Below are positions 51,651 to 64,000 of a stretch of DNA of 64,000 bases, piece by piece. Below the pieces are notes generated by a model that was not told the origin of the DNA, did no database searches, and saw only the letters and a program-made list of their open reading frames with translations. This DNA is from Setophaga petechia (taxonomy: Eukaryota; Chordata; Aves; Passeriformes; Parulidae), in assembly GCA_024362935.1 (NCBI GenBank), contig JANCRA010000019.1, positions 9,606,501 through 9,670,500 of the forward strand, read 5' to 3'. The first letter of the stretch is position 1; every line of letters starts with the position of its first letter. A program made the translations under genes and the position numbers.

Positions 51651-53793
51651 CCTTGACCTTTTTGATTCATTCTACAACGACTCATGGTACAGGAAGCATG
51701 AATAATGCATGACAGTGATGAGAAGCACCTTTTCAAGTGAGAAATCTGCACATTTGGCTGGGACAGAGTAGTTTTGGTAAATCTTACAGATTAAGGTGTT
51801 ACATGCTCTTCAACTGTTAACAGAACCAGCAGAAGACAGCGTGTGCCTCTTGTCTGAGGTTTTTTTGTGCCTCTAAGCTGAGGTTTCAGCTTACTGGCAG
51901 TTCCTTATGACAGCAAGTGATGAGCTCCAGTGGCTGTGGTGAACACAGATCCTCCCACCCAACTCTGCTACCTGTGATGTGTTAGATCCTGACACAATGC
52001 AAACAACAGGTGATGCAGGATGCTTACTAATATCTGAGCTAAACAACTTCTGTAATGCCAATATGCCAGCACTGAACATTGATTGCTGTCATGTACATGA
52101 CCTGCCCATGCAGATCAGTCTGGATATGTCTGTGAATCATATCTGCCTGCTCAAGTGTTCAAGTGCTAGAGGTAAATTGTTCTAAACTACCAATCAGTTG
52201 TACTATGGCTGCAATGTAAGAAATGTCCAGAATTAAAACTAGCTGTGATACTTTTAGTTTACTGCTATTTTTAAGAAGAATGTTACAATTTTGATCACTT
52301 CCTACTGTTCTAGACAGTGTCTCAGCAGCACTGAGCAGGCAGTTCATTATTCTGCATTTCATTTATCTTTGTCACTGCATGAGGTGACCAAAGCACCCAA
52401 ATAGTCTATCCACTGCAGAATTCCTAATTTCCTGATTATGTTTGCTCCCATTGCTTAGTGGTGCTTCCATATGTGACTAGGGATCAGCTGATATTTTAAG
52501 TTTATTTTAGCAGTAACATCTGAGTCATGGCTGGCATAAAACTAAAATTGCCCTAGGTATCTCATAATAGTGGATACAAAACTTTGTTAGACTTCTAAAA
52601 AAAAGCATGACTTTTCAGATTATTTTACATTTATATGTTCAAAACATGTGACTACAGCTACAGCTGTAAATATACAACATCTCTGCAAATCATATCATGG
52701 AGATAACATGTAGGGCACCAAGAAATTACAAACAAAACAGTAGCTCTCCAAGAGAATCTGCTCTCAGGGATAGATCCATTGGCTCTGGATGTGACTGAGA
52801 GCAGTTTTCTCATAGCCACATTGAGTGTGATGACTTCTAATCAGTTATATTCACTATAACCTGCCTTTGCAACCAATCCATGGAACAACAGCTTTGTTCA
52901 TTCCCACAGCAGTAGCCACCCAGTGCAGTTCTGCACATCAAAAGCAAGGGACTGGTCAAAAGTTGAACACATACACTCAGGGGTCTGAATTAGGGCTACA
53001 TTAGCACTGTGCCTTTCAACTTTTGCATCCTTAATTTTGCCATGTGAAGGATATTCTCACGTATTATTGTGGATAAAATACAATAACCTGGAAAAAAATG
53101 AAAACTTATGTCCTACAGAACCACTGTATTGATCCATACAGGTCTACTGCATGATTAAATGAGGTTAATTGATAGCTGAAGAGTCATTGTAGGCACTTGA
53201 AACAAATTTTTTTGGTGCCGACACTCATGGATGTAGAATTTCTTTCCTTCACCTTCAGGAAAGAAGCATGAGGCAGCACTGTTTGGCTTCCACAATGTGA
53301 TCCTCCCTCTGTCTAATGCAGCCAGGCTGGGGTAGACAGGTGAAGTTTATCACAGTGAGAATGTGGCTCACTAAATTAGTCACGGGAAGTTAGGTTCAGA
53401 TCAGAAAATAAAGCTCAGGTTAGAAAGGACCTCATCCAATCTCCTCCTCAGAGGAGGCTGGGCTATGGGTCAGATCAGGTCACTTCAGGCTGAGGTTTAG
53501 TACGGTGTTACTCATTGGTTGACCCATGGCAAATAACTACTTACCTACCATGAGCTCCCAGGAAACACAAGGTAAAATGGCTCAACTAAAGAGTCCACAG
53601 AAAGGCTTCAGCTAACATATTTCACCTGGTATTTGCTGACAGTTAAAATATTTTTATTGTTAAGTTTATCATGTGCTTGAAGCATCATTAAATATACCAA
53701 AATTGTGCATTCCTCTATACATGTCCCTATATTCCTCAAAATCATCTGCTCCCACCATTATGAATTTGCAAAAATGAAGAAGTTTGCAGGTAC
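51651..53793. other. ASPH intron, no gene recognised
   Basis: AT-rich intron between the long CR1 and the exon at 53794. Only the faint CR1 piece near 53412 was noted. Confidence 0.6.
53412..53490 (-). mobile_element. Probable short CR1 remnant
   Basis: AGGTTAGAAAGGACCTCATC followed by CAATCTCCTCCTCAGAGG resembles a reversed CR1 3' end. Very short and diverged, so uncertain. Confidence 0.4.
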
Positions 53794-53885
53794 CTGCCCT
53801 CTTCTGCAGCCAGTAGCTTCTGGGAATCTTTCCAATAAAGCACATGTTTTTGGAACACTTTTACAAGCATTCTCATTTTTTCTTC
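53794..53885 (-). CDS. ASPH: ASPH coding exon (conserved Cys pair)
   Basis: 92-bp exon. It completes a split Gly and encodes RKNENACKSVPKTCALLERF, then PEATGCRRGQ. This matches the ASPH oxygenase segment at about residues 635-664, with the two Cys of ACKSVPKTC at the positions of the human C641-C648 disulfide. On the minus strand the acceptor is CACTAG|GAAGA and the donor GGGCAG|GTACCT. Both phases fit the neighbouring exons. The surrounding frame is open for 71 codons, so the exon limits come from splice sites and family alignment. Confidence 0.96.
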
Positions 53886-54733
53886 CTAGTGAAAACAATG
53901 GATAGAGCATTGGTAAGAGCGATGAATGAACATTTACATTTTCTGCTTTGCAGAAGAGCAACAAACCTGCCAAAGACCTGACACTGAGAGACAGGTAAAT
54001 ATTACTGTTCTCATTTTAGGACTATGCAAGATAAGTACCTCCATGTTGTAATATCATAGCAGCCTACACATTTTATTTTTACATTATTTGTGAACACCAG
54101 GCTTTCTACCATTTAAAAAGTGTCGTTTTAAATGTATAATCCCTAATGTGGATGCATAGGAAAAAAAAGATTTAAAATTCCCCCAGTATCATAAAATTTC
54201 AACACCATATTATATTTTGATATAAATTTGCTTTTAATATTTTATTTTACAGTACTCTTTCATATGTGGAGTTTTATAAGAATTTAAGGTCATTCCAAGA
54301 GTTGGGTCTCCCAGTGCACAGCTCAGGGGCAGGGCAGCAGGCATATTAAAGTCATACTCTCTTGCTCACACTGCTTTTGAATGACAGAGCTCCCCTAGCT
54401 GGCAACCCAGAACTGAGGATGTGCCTTCTCCCAGGTCCCCATCTTCCCTCAGGCTTACCCTGTACTATGCATTATGCCAGAAGAGGAGTGCACTCATTGA
54501 ACAGTTACCATACTCAAGGGACCCTTAGAGGTATCTGGGGACAACATGGTTTAGAATGAAGAACTCCTGCTCATGGTCACAGGGATCCCAAACACTGTTT
54601 AATCAATTCCCTTCCTCTGTACATACTGATTACACAAAGAGTTTTAGAAAAAGCTGTGTTGATACTCCTTACTAAACTATGTTAATCTGAGATGATGAAA
54701 TTGAGGAAAGAGGAGAAATTCAGAATGTTTTAC

Positions 54734-54869
54734 CTTGTTGCCATAAGGTAAACTGGCTCCAGTCTCCTTTCTCCCGTAGGTTCTCATCTTCAGGCAGGAA
54801 GAGGCTTCGTTTTTTATCCATCACAGCAAGACCCTCATCCCGAATGAGCTTCCAGTTTTTCTCTAAGGA
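54734..54869 (-). CDS. ASPH: ASPH coding exon (start of the oxygenase region)
   Basis: 136-bp exon, 45 codons plus one base. It reads SLEKNWKLIRDEGLAVMDKK, then RSLFLPEDENLREKGDWSQF, then TLWQQ and the first G of a Gly codon. This corresponds to about residues 589-633 of ASPH. On the minus strand the acceptor is TCACAACAG|TCC and the donor CAACAAG|GTAAAA. The next exon is only 848 bp away. Differences from the mammalian sequence that I recall are conservative. Confidence 0.96.
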
Positions 54870-57800
54870 CTGTTGTGAGAGACCGGTTACTGCACTGCAA
54901 AATTACTGTGTTTGGCTTTAGTACCATTTTTATTTTTTCCCACCATTATTAGCTTTTTTATATATTTAAAAGCAATAAAAGAAAGTGTTTGCCATTATTA
55001 TCAAGTTGCTTTAAATTCTGTTCTCTTCTGACATGTTAAGGCAGGAAAAATAACTTTCACACTCTTCAGATTCAATTACATTGGGATTGTAAGATTTCAA
55101 CAATAGCCAGCCTCTTTGCAGGCCAGGCCTAACTTTGATTTGCTTTTTGATGAGCCTAAGGGCTCTTTAAGTGATGATTTTGTATTGCAAGCTAAATATA
55201 TTGATCTTCCTAAATGCTGCGCATGTGACCCTGGAATCATTCCTGCAACTGGAAAACCACTTACATAACCTGTAACTCCAGGTGTTGGCAGAATATTACA
55301 GGCCAAAGAGGCCAAATTTAAACACACCACTTGAGTTGAAGTTTATGATTGAAACCTTCAAAAAGGCTTTCTGAAATTCACTTGCATATGTTGATGCTAT
55401 TGAAAAAGTCATATACAACTTGAAATGCCAGGTGATCATTTATGGACACAATGATTGAGAATGTGTGAGCTGCCTGACACTTCATACATACAAACCCACA
55501 AAACAGCAGAATTAAAATTTTTGTTCTCTGCTGCCTTAGGACATTATATTTAGAGAAATCAGATAGCTTAGAAAACCTTTTATTCTACCAGTAATAAGTA
55601 ATTTTAATGTTATAGCAATATAAATGGAAAACTCAGAGTATAACAATAGATCTGGATAAAAGTAACTTCAATTTCCCAGCAGCTTACTTTTCTCACTAAA
55701 CCTTATTTTGGGTGAATAGTTTTCATTATTCCTTTGTGGTCTTGAACAATGCATTTCTCTAAGACATTTTCAATCCATTTCACACTGAAATAAGCTAGGG
55801 TATGTTCCCACACTACCTCCTTATACAATGAGTAAAAGGTGATATAGGTGCTAGGTGATATAAGTGCCCCCTTTTAGCCTTAAAACTTCATATGTTTATT
55901 AGCAATCCTCGTGTAAAATGAACAGTTCCATTTTCCACTTGAGATTTTTTTACTTAAAGGAAAAGTTGCTCTGACAAAATTGGTTTGTATTGCTATATCA
56001 TAAAAGGCTCAACAAAGCAAATTTGCCTAGAACACATTGTCTATAATACAGCTACTTTCTCCCACTAGAGCAATTTTAGGTAGGCTAAAATGTATGAAAA
56101 TATGGATTTCACTTCTGTTATTACAGTAATCTCTATCATAACAAATTGGTTTTTTCTCTTACTTATCAAAAAATGGGGAAGAATTCTTATTTTTCCTAGT
56201 GCATTCACATTATTCTCCCTCATTGATGGTTTCGATAACACTCATTTAACAGCTAGCATTAAGTAAAATTGCAAAGAGTTGTTTTGGGGTTGGTTGTTTT
56301 TTTCTTTAGAATATCTTCGGAAAACTGATTTTTCCAAAAAGTGTAGGGTACAAAAAAAGATAGAAAATTTCCACCTAATCAGAGATATATATGAGAACAG
56401 GGCTGCTACTTATTCAGCACTACTCTCTCTACAAAAGGAAATGCCAGCTTGCCGACCAAAAATGGTTTTGCACTGGCTGGAGAAGAGAAAGAAGAAAATA
56501 ACCTACACTCACACCAGCCTCAATTTAAAGTGATATAGAGCAACAAAACTGGAAAACTTTAAAAGATATTCCAAGTTCTTCTGTGCTTCCTCAAACTCCT
56601 CCTACTTCCTCAGCTGAAAAAAGGTAAGAGGGAGCATTCATCCATGCAGACAAGATGACACATGAAGAGCTCTGGTGGTCCAAGGAACTGTAGGCAACAG
56701 CTGCTCTGTCACCTCTACTGTCCCTCAAGTGCCACAGGTTGAAGGTTAACCTATAAAGGTGAGTGTTTGTCCTTGTGTTTAAAGGCTCCCTCCCCAACAT
56801 GTTAGATACAAATTTATTTGAATACATCTCATCAATTTTGAGCTAAATCCTCAGTGGTTTTAGACATAAATTGCTCAGATATCAATAGGGTTTCTGTCCT
56901 GAAAACACAGATCCCCATCTGTAAAACACACTGACAGTGCTTTATAATGACCAACAGACAACTCCTGGGAGAAATAAAGTGAGGAGTTCAAACATCACCC
57001 AGCCTTGGTCTCCCTGATACTAGAGACTCTCAGGGATATCTTGAACAGTAAGAACACAAAAAACCATTCAAGCATGTTTAAGTCCAGGACTTGGACTTAC
57101 AGCTCCTGATTTAAGAGTTGGTATCTGCAGGAAAAAAAGTTAAATGTACTTATGGCTCCATGATATGCAAGGGTTCAAGCTCGAGGTTAGAGCAAAAAAT
57201 TAATATTATATTTGTTGCAGTATCCTGATAACAACTGAAAAATCAGGAGGAAACAAGCACTGAGAGCATATGTACTTGTTTGCTAGCAGCTGATTCTCAT
57301 AAACCTCCATATGGCTTTTTAAATAGAGTTTCTAATAACAATTGAAGTTTACAGTTGCTGTACATCTGGCAATAATGTAGATTTTATTTAAATAGGGATT
57401 GCTTAATATGGGAGGTTTTTATGTGAGACTATTACATTGAAAGGATCCTTACTCTGTGCTGTCAAACGATTTCAAAGCGTGGTTATAAATGACACAGGAA
57501 GAGATTAAGAGGTGGCTTCCCCTCATGTGAGGCATAACTACTGACCACACATCCATTTTAATTCACTGAACTATAAAATAAAATCGTGGTGAAGAATTTA
57601 ATGTACTTCACTTTGTTATTGAAACAGAATAGGAAAGCATTCACAATCAGTTACCACATCTCCACTGGGTAATGCTGGCAACCTCCAAGCAAGGGGCAGT
57701 GTTTTAAACTGTTCAAAATAGATTCCTTGCACCCATCCAATCACTCACAGAGCTCCAACATCAGCACTTGTATGCATCATCTTTGCTCTTTTCAACACAA

Positions 57801-60800
57801 GGCTCCCCTTAAAGCATCCAACCACACTTTAAATAGACATTTCAATTTAATTTCTCCCTTGCCCGTGAATGTTTAGCTATTATTACCAAAACCATTAAGG
57901 CCCAGCTGTCAACCTATGGAAAACTATAAAGATATGTTCTGTTGTCAATACTTTAATTGTCTTTCTGCACTTTTCTTGATGCACTTGAAAATTTATATAA
58001 TAAAATATAAGCCATCAGAGAAAAGCAACAACACAAGATCTACTTTAATCAATCAGTAAATTGTAGTAAATTATTGGCAAAGCATCATCTGGGTTCTTTC
58101 CAAATATCAAAGGACACAACATGCAGAAACAACAAAGTTAATTAAGTCATTGCCTACATATTAATTTCAGACCAGTGGAAAGTCTCTAGGATACAACACC
58201 ATTGTATCTCTTCTATTATTTTTTTAAAATGAGCACCAGAATAGACTAATGCTATAAATGAGGTTCTCCAGAAGGTCCTGGAGAAAGATGCAATGACTCA
58301 GACTGGCTGAGGAAAGCTAATCATTCCAAGGGAAAAGGATGGATTGTCAAAGATGAAAGTAAGGTTTCTTTTCAAATGAGGTCAAAAGGAAGACAGTTTC
58401 TTGAATTCCCAGATCCAAAGGCCTAGAATGCCTGTAAATCAGAAACATCAGTAGAACATCTCTACATAAATTGCTCACCACACTCTTCCTAATATAAAGG
58501 TTTATATTTTCTTCTTCCTGAGAAATTAGCTGCCTCTCCCTATTCTTTCAAGGAAAAACATTAAACCTCAGTGAGCTGCAGAGAGATTCAAAACTCCACT
58601 TCCCTTCAGCACAGTTCCACTAATTAAGATCTACAATGTCTAGATAAGTATTACTGAGATTCTCAGTCTTCCCTGCCTCCTCCCCCCCCAAAAAAAAACC
58701 CAACCCAAACCCCTCTTCCTTAAGACATCCAGGCAACCAGGTAACATTAAAAGAGATAAAGTAGGAGATTGTCTTTTTTTAACCTTACCCTCCAGGAAGT
58801 AAAGCATCAGGACCCATATTTTTAAGTAAAGCAGTAGGACAGTTAACACCAGAAAAGGAGACACGCCATGTTTCAACAGTTATTTAGCATTGTAAAAATG
58901 AATCATTCTGTGGAAATAACCTTTTTTTCACTTGCAAACAATGCCACTAGCATGGACAGTATGTCTCGATCTGTATCATTACAGCTAGTCAAGCTGAATG
59001 CCCCTCAGATGGAAGTTATTAAACTGAGAATACTGTAAAAAGACAATTTTCTCTTTAGGCTTTCTGTGGAAGAAGCAAAGTAGTGTCAAAATTCACATCT
59101 CCATCTCTAGGCCCAAGAAACTAGACGACCCTTTATAAGAAAATCAAGCCAGGTCTGTGCTGTAAGATGTCACTCACCACAGCTGTGCTGGTTAATGGAA
59201 TGAACCAAAGAGAGTTCAGCCTTACTACTGCCCCAGCCCCAAATAAATGCTCAGTCAGCATTATTAAGATACCAAGTTATTAGTATAAAAATAGCTCATT
59301 CCCATTTAATAAGCAGTGAAACTCAGAGAGAGGGTCAGGGCCTCCAGTGCTGTGCACAGTATATACAGTATCAGTATATCAGTTTGTACAGTATATATCC
59401 ATACTGAATTCTACCATGGTAATCTGGAAGCATTTCCCACACAGACAGAAGAGGAATGTTATGAAATGAAACAGTAGGAACTAACTGCTGATTGGTTTCT
59501 TCTTTGTGAGAAGGGGAAATAATTATTTTAACTAAAACATGTACAGAACTTGGAGTACTTCAGAAATTAGAAAACTAATGTCATCAATAATATTTTGCGG
59601 CTTCCTGAAGAATACTATCTCTAGTCTTGCTTGCTTGCTTGCAGCATTGTATGTAATTAGAATTGAATCTGCTTTCTTTCAAAACTTCAAGTATTTTCTT
59701 GAATTACAAAAAAAAAAAACCAATAATACAAATATTTGTCCTGATGCATATAACTACATTTCGGCTTTAAACTGTGAGTGTTATCTTAAAGATCTTACTG
59801 CTTTCAAAGTATGATACCTGTACAAGTAATTTACCAGTCACAATTTAATCTAGATTCATTGACATATTGCTAATAAAACAGCTAAAACATGTACCACCAA
59901 ATCATTGGAATGAAAAGGTATTATTGAATTCCAGAGAGGCAGTTGTACTGTGGAGGTCGGGGTGAATTTTTATCCTTGCTGGTTGACTGAGCAGCTCTTC
60001 TAGAAGCCACTCAAGATGTTGATCCAAACCAAGGCCTCCATATATGGCCTGATTCATCTGAAAAACAACCTTTGAGGTGAAGCTCTGGCCATTTTATAAT
60101 ATGAAGTGAATTCTTACACCCTTCAAAGCTGACTCATGCCAAGGGTGATTGGATCATAACCCTCTGTGACAAAAGAATTTGAAAGGTATACATGTAAGGA
60201 ACTGTAAAATAACACTGCATGTAGCTCTGAAACACCAGTCAAATAATATGCATATTTCCTTTTTGTTTGACAGAAACATATCAAGAAGTTCCCAGTTTCT
60301 CCATATCTTTTACAGCAAGAAGCATCCATTCTTCACATATCTCAAGAATTAGTTCAATATGAGCACATTTCATGTGCTAGCCCATAAAGGCTCACTGCTT
60401 TTTGGTGTGGCTGAGGTCACATTGGAGAATCACACTTTAATCTTAATTTCTACCCTTATTTTTGTTGCCATCAAAACCATAGCAAAGAGCAATCTTCCCT
60501 TTTAAACTACTTTTATTTTTTAAAAGAACCATTTAAATTACCATGTGTTTTTTTAAACATGCTATGCAACTAAGTATAAAGAAACAACTGCTCTGAAGGA
60601 ATTTGTTCCTTGCAAATATACCTTTTGGGGTTTAAATCATTTATCCATAATGGTTTCTCTATACCACACACCAATAATTGAAATATACAGGAAAAAAGGC
60701 TCTTCCTAATTTTTTAGGAATTATTATTAGAATTGTAGTATATTAATAAAAATCAATGTGATTTTGGAAATAAAAACTATTGTTATGAACAATAACCACA

Positions 60801-61284
60801 CTACTTGTCTTGCATTAAATAAACAAAAAACCTTTTAAAAAATTTAAATTCTGCATTATTATCTTTTGTTAAATCCACCACTGGGAATCTATACTTGTTT
60901 CTCTCATGCAATTAAAGGCCTCTAAAGTCACTAAATATTACACAAAGGCTCAAAAGCACAGCCTTTCCTGACTAATTAAAAATTCACAGTGGGTATTCCA
61001 GACATTACCAAATTGTGCCGTCATTTTCCACTTGAGATGTTACATTTGTCTACCATGCAAATTTTGTATTTATTAATAATTTCAGCCATCCTGTTCCCAT
61101 TCTCAAATCTGAAAATGTCTAAGCTTATTTTATAGTATCTTGTTTAATTCTTGTGCTCAGTCTGACAGTGCTGTCTGGAATTCACAGTCAGTAGTTCTGA
61201 CCTTATTGGTTAGCATTTTCCCTGCTTAATAACTGAAATTATAGCTGTAATTTTAATAAAAACAAAAGTATAATGAAGTCTTAC
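54870..61284. other. ASPH intron (6.4 kb)
   Basis: AT-rich intron with no recognised transposon. It holds a possible cryptic exon on the minus strand at 59902-60057 (see findings), a short CTTG repeat near 59630 and a CAGTATAT-rich stretch near 59357-59400. Confidence 0.6.
59626..59645 (+). repeat. Short CTTG microsatellite
   Basis: Four to five CTTG units in an ASPH intron. Confidence 0.7.
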
Positions 61285-61422
61285 CTTCACCAGTTCTGTA
61301 TACCCAGTTTCCCTTGCTGTCCACCAAGGCTGAGCTTTTAGTCCCTTGACATTGTAGAGGGAGCGCTGCCAAACTGATGCAAAGTGACCTCTTTGGTATC
61401 CGAGTTCATACCACTTGTATGC
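61285..61422 (-). CDS. ASPH: ASPH coding exon (TPR-to-oxygenase linker)
   Basis: 138-bp exon, 46 codons, phase 0 at both ends. It reads AYKWYELGYQRGHFASVWQR, then SLYNVKGLKAQPWWTARETG, then YTELVK. This is about residues 543-588, the end of the TPR-like helical repeats leading into the catalytic domain; LKAQPWW is diagnostic for the family. On the minus strand the acceptor is TGTTTTAG|GCA and the donor GTGAAG|GTAAG. The remaining ASPH exons lie beyond the right edge, upstream on the minus strand. Confidence 0.96.
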
Positions 61423-64000
61423 CTAAAACATTGCAGTTGTAAACAATCAAATTCATATCAGGAAAAAAATTAACACTTCCTGGCAAGGTAGCAGACTGTC
61501 TTTTCAGATGTTGGGCTTATTCTTTCAATAAATTGTACCAATGAATACTTTAAGGAAAAAAAAACCACAAACAAACAAAAAACCCCAAATAACAAAATAG
61601 ATCATTCGGCCAAGAGAGTCCAGCCCAACATTAACAAAACAGGATAATCTCCTCACAACCATTCACATCAAATATGGGCTGATAATTCATGCCCTTGGAC
61701 TTGGAATATCCAATTGTTTCTCATCTTATTCAATTGCATTTTCTCTGTTTCAATCCTCTGCCTACGAGTGAAAGATGGCTGTCTTCTGCTGCTGGTGAAG
61801 ATGCTGTGATGATGAAAACAATGATGACTTTAAGTGTTAGTTATCTAATACTTAATGCACTTGACTTTCTACAAATATTTTTCACTGCACCCCAATTGAT
61901 CACATGACAGAAACCTGCTGAAGTCAATACTGGACCTTTTCTTGTCTTGCCTCTCCCTTTTACTTGTTTTACCCCTGCATAGCAGCAAAGAAAGACAAGG
62001 AGATTGTTGAAAAAAAAAGATCCAGCATTTGTAGTTCTGTGAGAAATCACATGCAGGGAAAATTATACAGAGCTGCCTGCTTCCTGCCCAGCATTGCTGC
62101 TACAGCTCAATAGTTCAGACAACATAATTTTAAAAAATCCTCCAATAAACAAAAAAAAAATAATAAACAACGCTGCCCCTCTCCCCCCCCAACCCCCCCC
62201 AAAAAAAAAAACCCAAAGAAACCCCAGCAGAAACTAAAAAAAACTCAGGACAGCTAAGTAGGGAAATAGGAGAACAATCATTCCAGAGCAGAGGGACTGA
62301 GGCAGGCAGCAATCCCTGCCTTGAACAGAAACTGGCCAAAGTCCTCATTGAGAGTTTGTAAACTTTCTTCAGGTTTTTGAAAAAAGTTGTACTCTGATCT
62401 TTATAAGTCTCCCAAAGTATGGAACAAAGTCTGCAATACATTGTTGCCCTACAGTATTTATTCGAAGTACACAAAAGTAGGGTGGATGAAGAGAATAACA
62501 GCAGATCATATATAAACTGTCATTTTTTTCTGCCTAGAGAAGCTCAGTAAAATTGTGCACACGTCAAAAAAATAATAAGGTAATACACAAAAGTAATGCA
62601 CAGCATATATTTAAATGTTGATGTTATCTTGGTTAACTGCCTGAAATGGGAGCATTAGGATTTAAAACATTTGCTCCCCAAAGTTATAATACCAGTGAGA
62701 TATAAATAGATGGTTCATGCTGACTGCCTGAACTCAATTGCAGTGTCGGGAGTTAGCCCAAATGATAAGGGGAATGAATTATTTGTTTCAGCCCCTGAGT
62801 GATGAGTATGAATGTTGCAGTTCTTTAAGATACATCAGTTATAATTACAATGCATAATGCAATTAATTTTTATTTATTAGAAGAATTGTGCTATGGAAAT
62901 TGCCTTTACCAGGATGGAATAGGGTCAGGCTGCCTCACTCATGCTTTCCATTTTCAAGACTCAGAAAAAATTCTTTTCTCATGCAGGTCTTGGCAGGGGA
63001 ACATGCACAGCTACAACAGTGTAGCTCTCCTTTCCAGGACAGAAACTGTTTGAGATGCATCCAGTTTATGCATTCTGTGTGAAGAGTGCTTTGTTGTGTA
63101 ACAACCTCTAGGTTTTAATTTCTCTTTTCTTAAGCCAATATGGCATTTCATCAAATTATAGTTGGAAAGGGCATACTCAATACTCTTCCCCTAACATTTC
63201 CCAAGGCCACATTCACAATTCCTAATTTAGCTCTAATAGATGAATATCTCCATTCAACAAACCTTCAGTGATAGCAATTTCACATCTAACTTAAATATTG
63301 ATCTGTTTCCTTGATTAAATCTTGAAATTCAGCAAGTCTAGCAAGGTCAGTGAGAAAAAATTTAGCTGAACAATAGACTGACTTTCCACGGATAAATTTA
63401 GAAGTCTCCTCTATCCCAAGAAGTTAATTTGTCATTAATTAAACTTTTTCCACAGCAGATTTGGCCATAAACTCCATAAACATTAACACATAATTATCCT
63501 GGAGTTAGAAATGCTGTACATTAATTACACCTGTGTGGTATCTTTATTCAAACAAATGGCAATGGGATATTCTAGGCTCAGCAACTCAACCCAGAATGTC
63601 CCATGGAAATGTACAGGGATTTGAGAGAAGGAGACAGTCACATAGACTGTGAAAGCAGAGTCTACGTGTGCATGTGTTTCTAAGTAAAATGCAGTAAACT
63701 AATTCTCACTTATAAATGAAGAATTTTAAAAAAAGTCACTGGAAAAGTATTGAGGGAAGGTAATCTAGCTTAAAATTCAGATAGTACATTCTAGATCTAC
63801 TGTATATATAAAGTATTGTAATAAAAGTTCCATGAATTATTAAAAAAAAAGGTAAACTGATGAACTAGACTTGAGAAAGATCACATACAGTGGCTTCAGT
63901 GTAGCCCACTTGCCTGCAGGTCATACTGGAGAACCACCTGTTGATTGGGCCACAGTATTAAAGGGGTCATCATTTTTTACAGTTTTTAGATATTAATATT
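61423..64000. other. ASPH intron running off the right edge
   Basis: No upstream ASPH exon could be recognised in these 2.6 kb. The sequence is AT-rich with C/A homopolymers near 61557 and 62180. Short open frames here match nothing known to me. Confidence 0.55.
62178..62212. repeat. Poly-C/poly-A low-complexity run
   Basis: Runs of C8-C9 followed by A10. Similar C/A-rich runs occur near 48960, 58680 and 61557. Simple sequence with no gene content, and sites where base calls may be less reliable. Confidence 0.8.

Overview
The window looks like nuclear DNA of a songbird (passerine). Three things point there. The interspersed repeats are dominated by CR1 LINE fragments with the avian 3' end. 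Two LTRs resemble endogenous retrovirus LTRs I know from passerine genomes. The two protein-coding genes are vertebrate orthologues with long introns. I see no bacterial, phage or CRISPR-type content and no previously undescribed gene system.

Layout. From the left edge to about 38.2 kb the plus strand carries the 3' half of CLVS1 (clavesin-1, a CRAL-TRIO lipid-binding protein of clathrin-coated vesicles). It has a 111-bp exon, a 236-bp exon and the terminal coding exon at 36974-37061, followed by a 3' UTR of about 1.1 kb. The upstream CLVS1 exons lie off the left edge. From about 38.2 kb to the right edge the minus strand carries the 3' end of ASPH (aspartyl/asparaginyl beta-hydroxylase). Its five last coding exons (61285-61422, 54734-54869, 53794-53885, 49037-49170, 42288-42438) encode the C-terminal part of the protein, including the whole catalytic double-stranded beta-helix core that is visible here. 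All splice phases agree and no exon is broken. The genes are tail to tail, and their best poly(A) signals face each other about 40 bp apart near 38.2 kb.

The main anomaly is a direct duplication of about 11 kb. Bases 3561-14533 are repeated at 14634-25759, separated by exactly 100 N. The copies are nearly identical, with scattered SNPs, small indels and a length difference in a GGAA/GAAA microsatellite. Both copies carry the same two CLVS1 exons. The homology starts and stops exactly at the gap edges, so this is most simply an unmerged overlap of two haplotype contigs (a false duplication) and not a real exon duplication. A transcript using both copies would also be shifted out of frame.

The rest is intron and repeat: CR1 fragments on both strands, two unlike LTRs at 45.9-46.8 kb, a CpG-rich intronic block just upstream of the first CLVS1 exon that may be an internal promoter, a strongly strand-asymmetric G/T tract at 44.4-44.7 kb, and simple repeats. 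The many other open frames are short, low-complexity or repeat-derived and are not annotated as genes.
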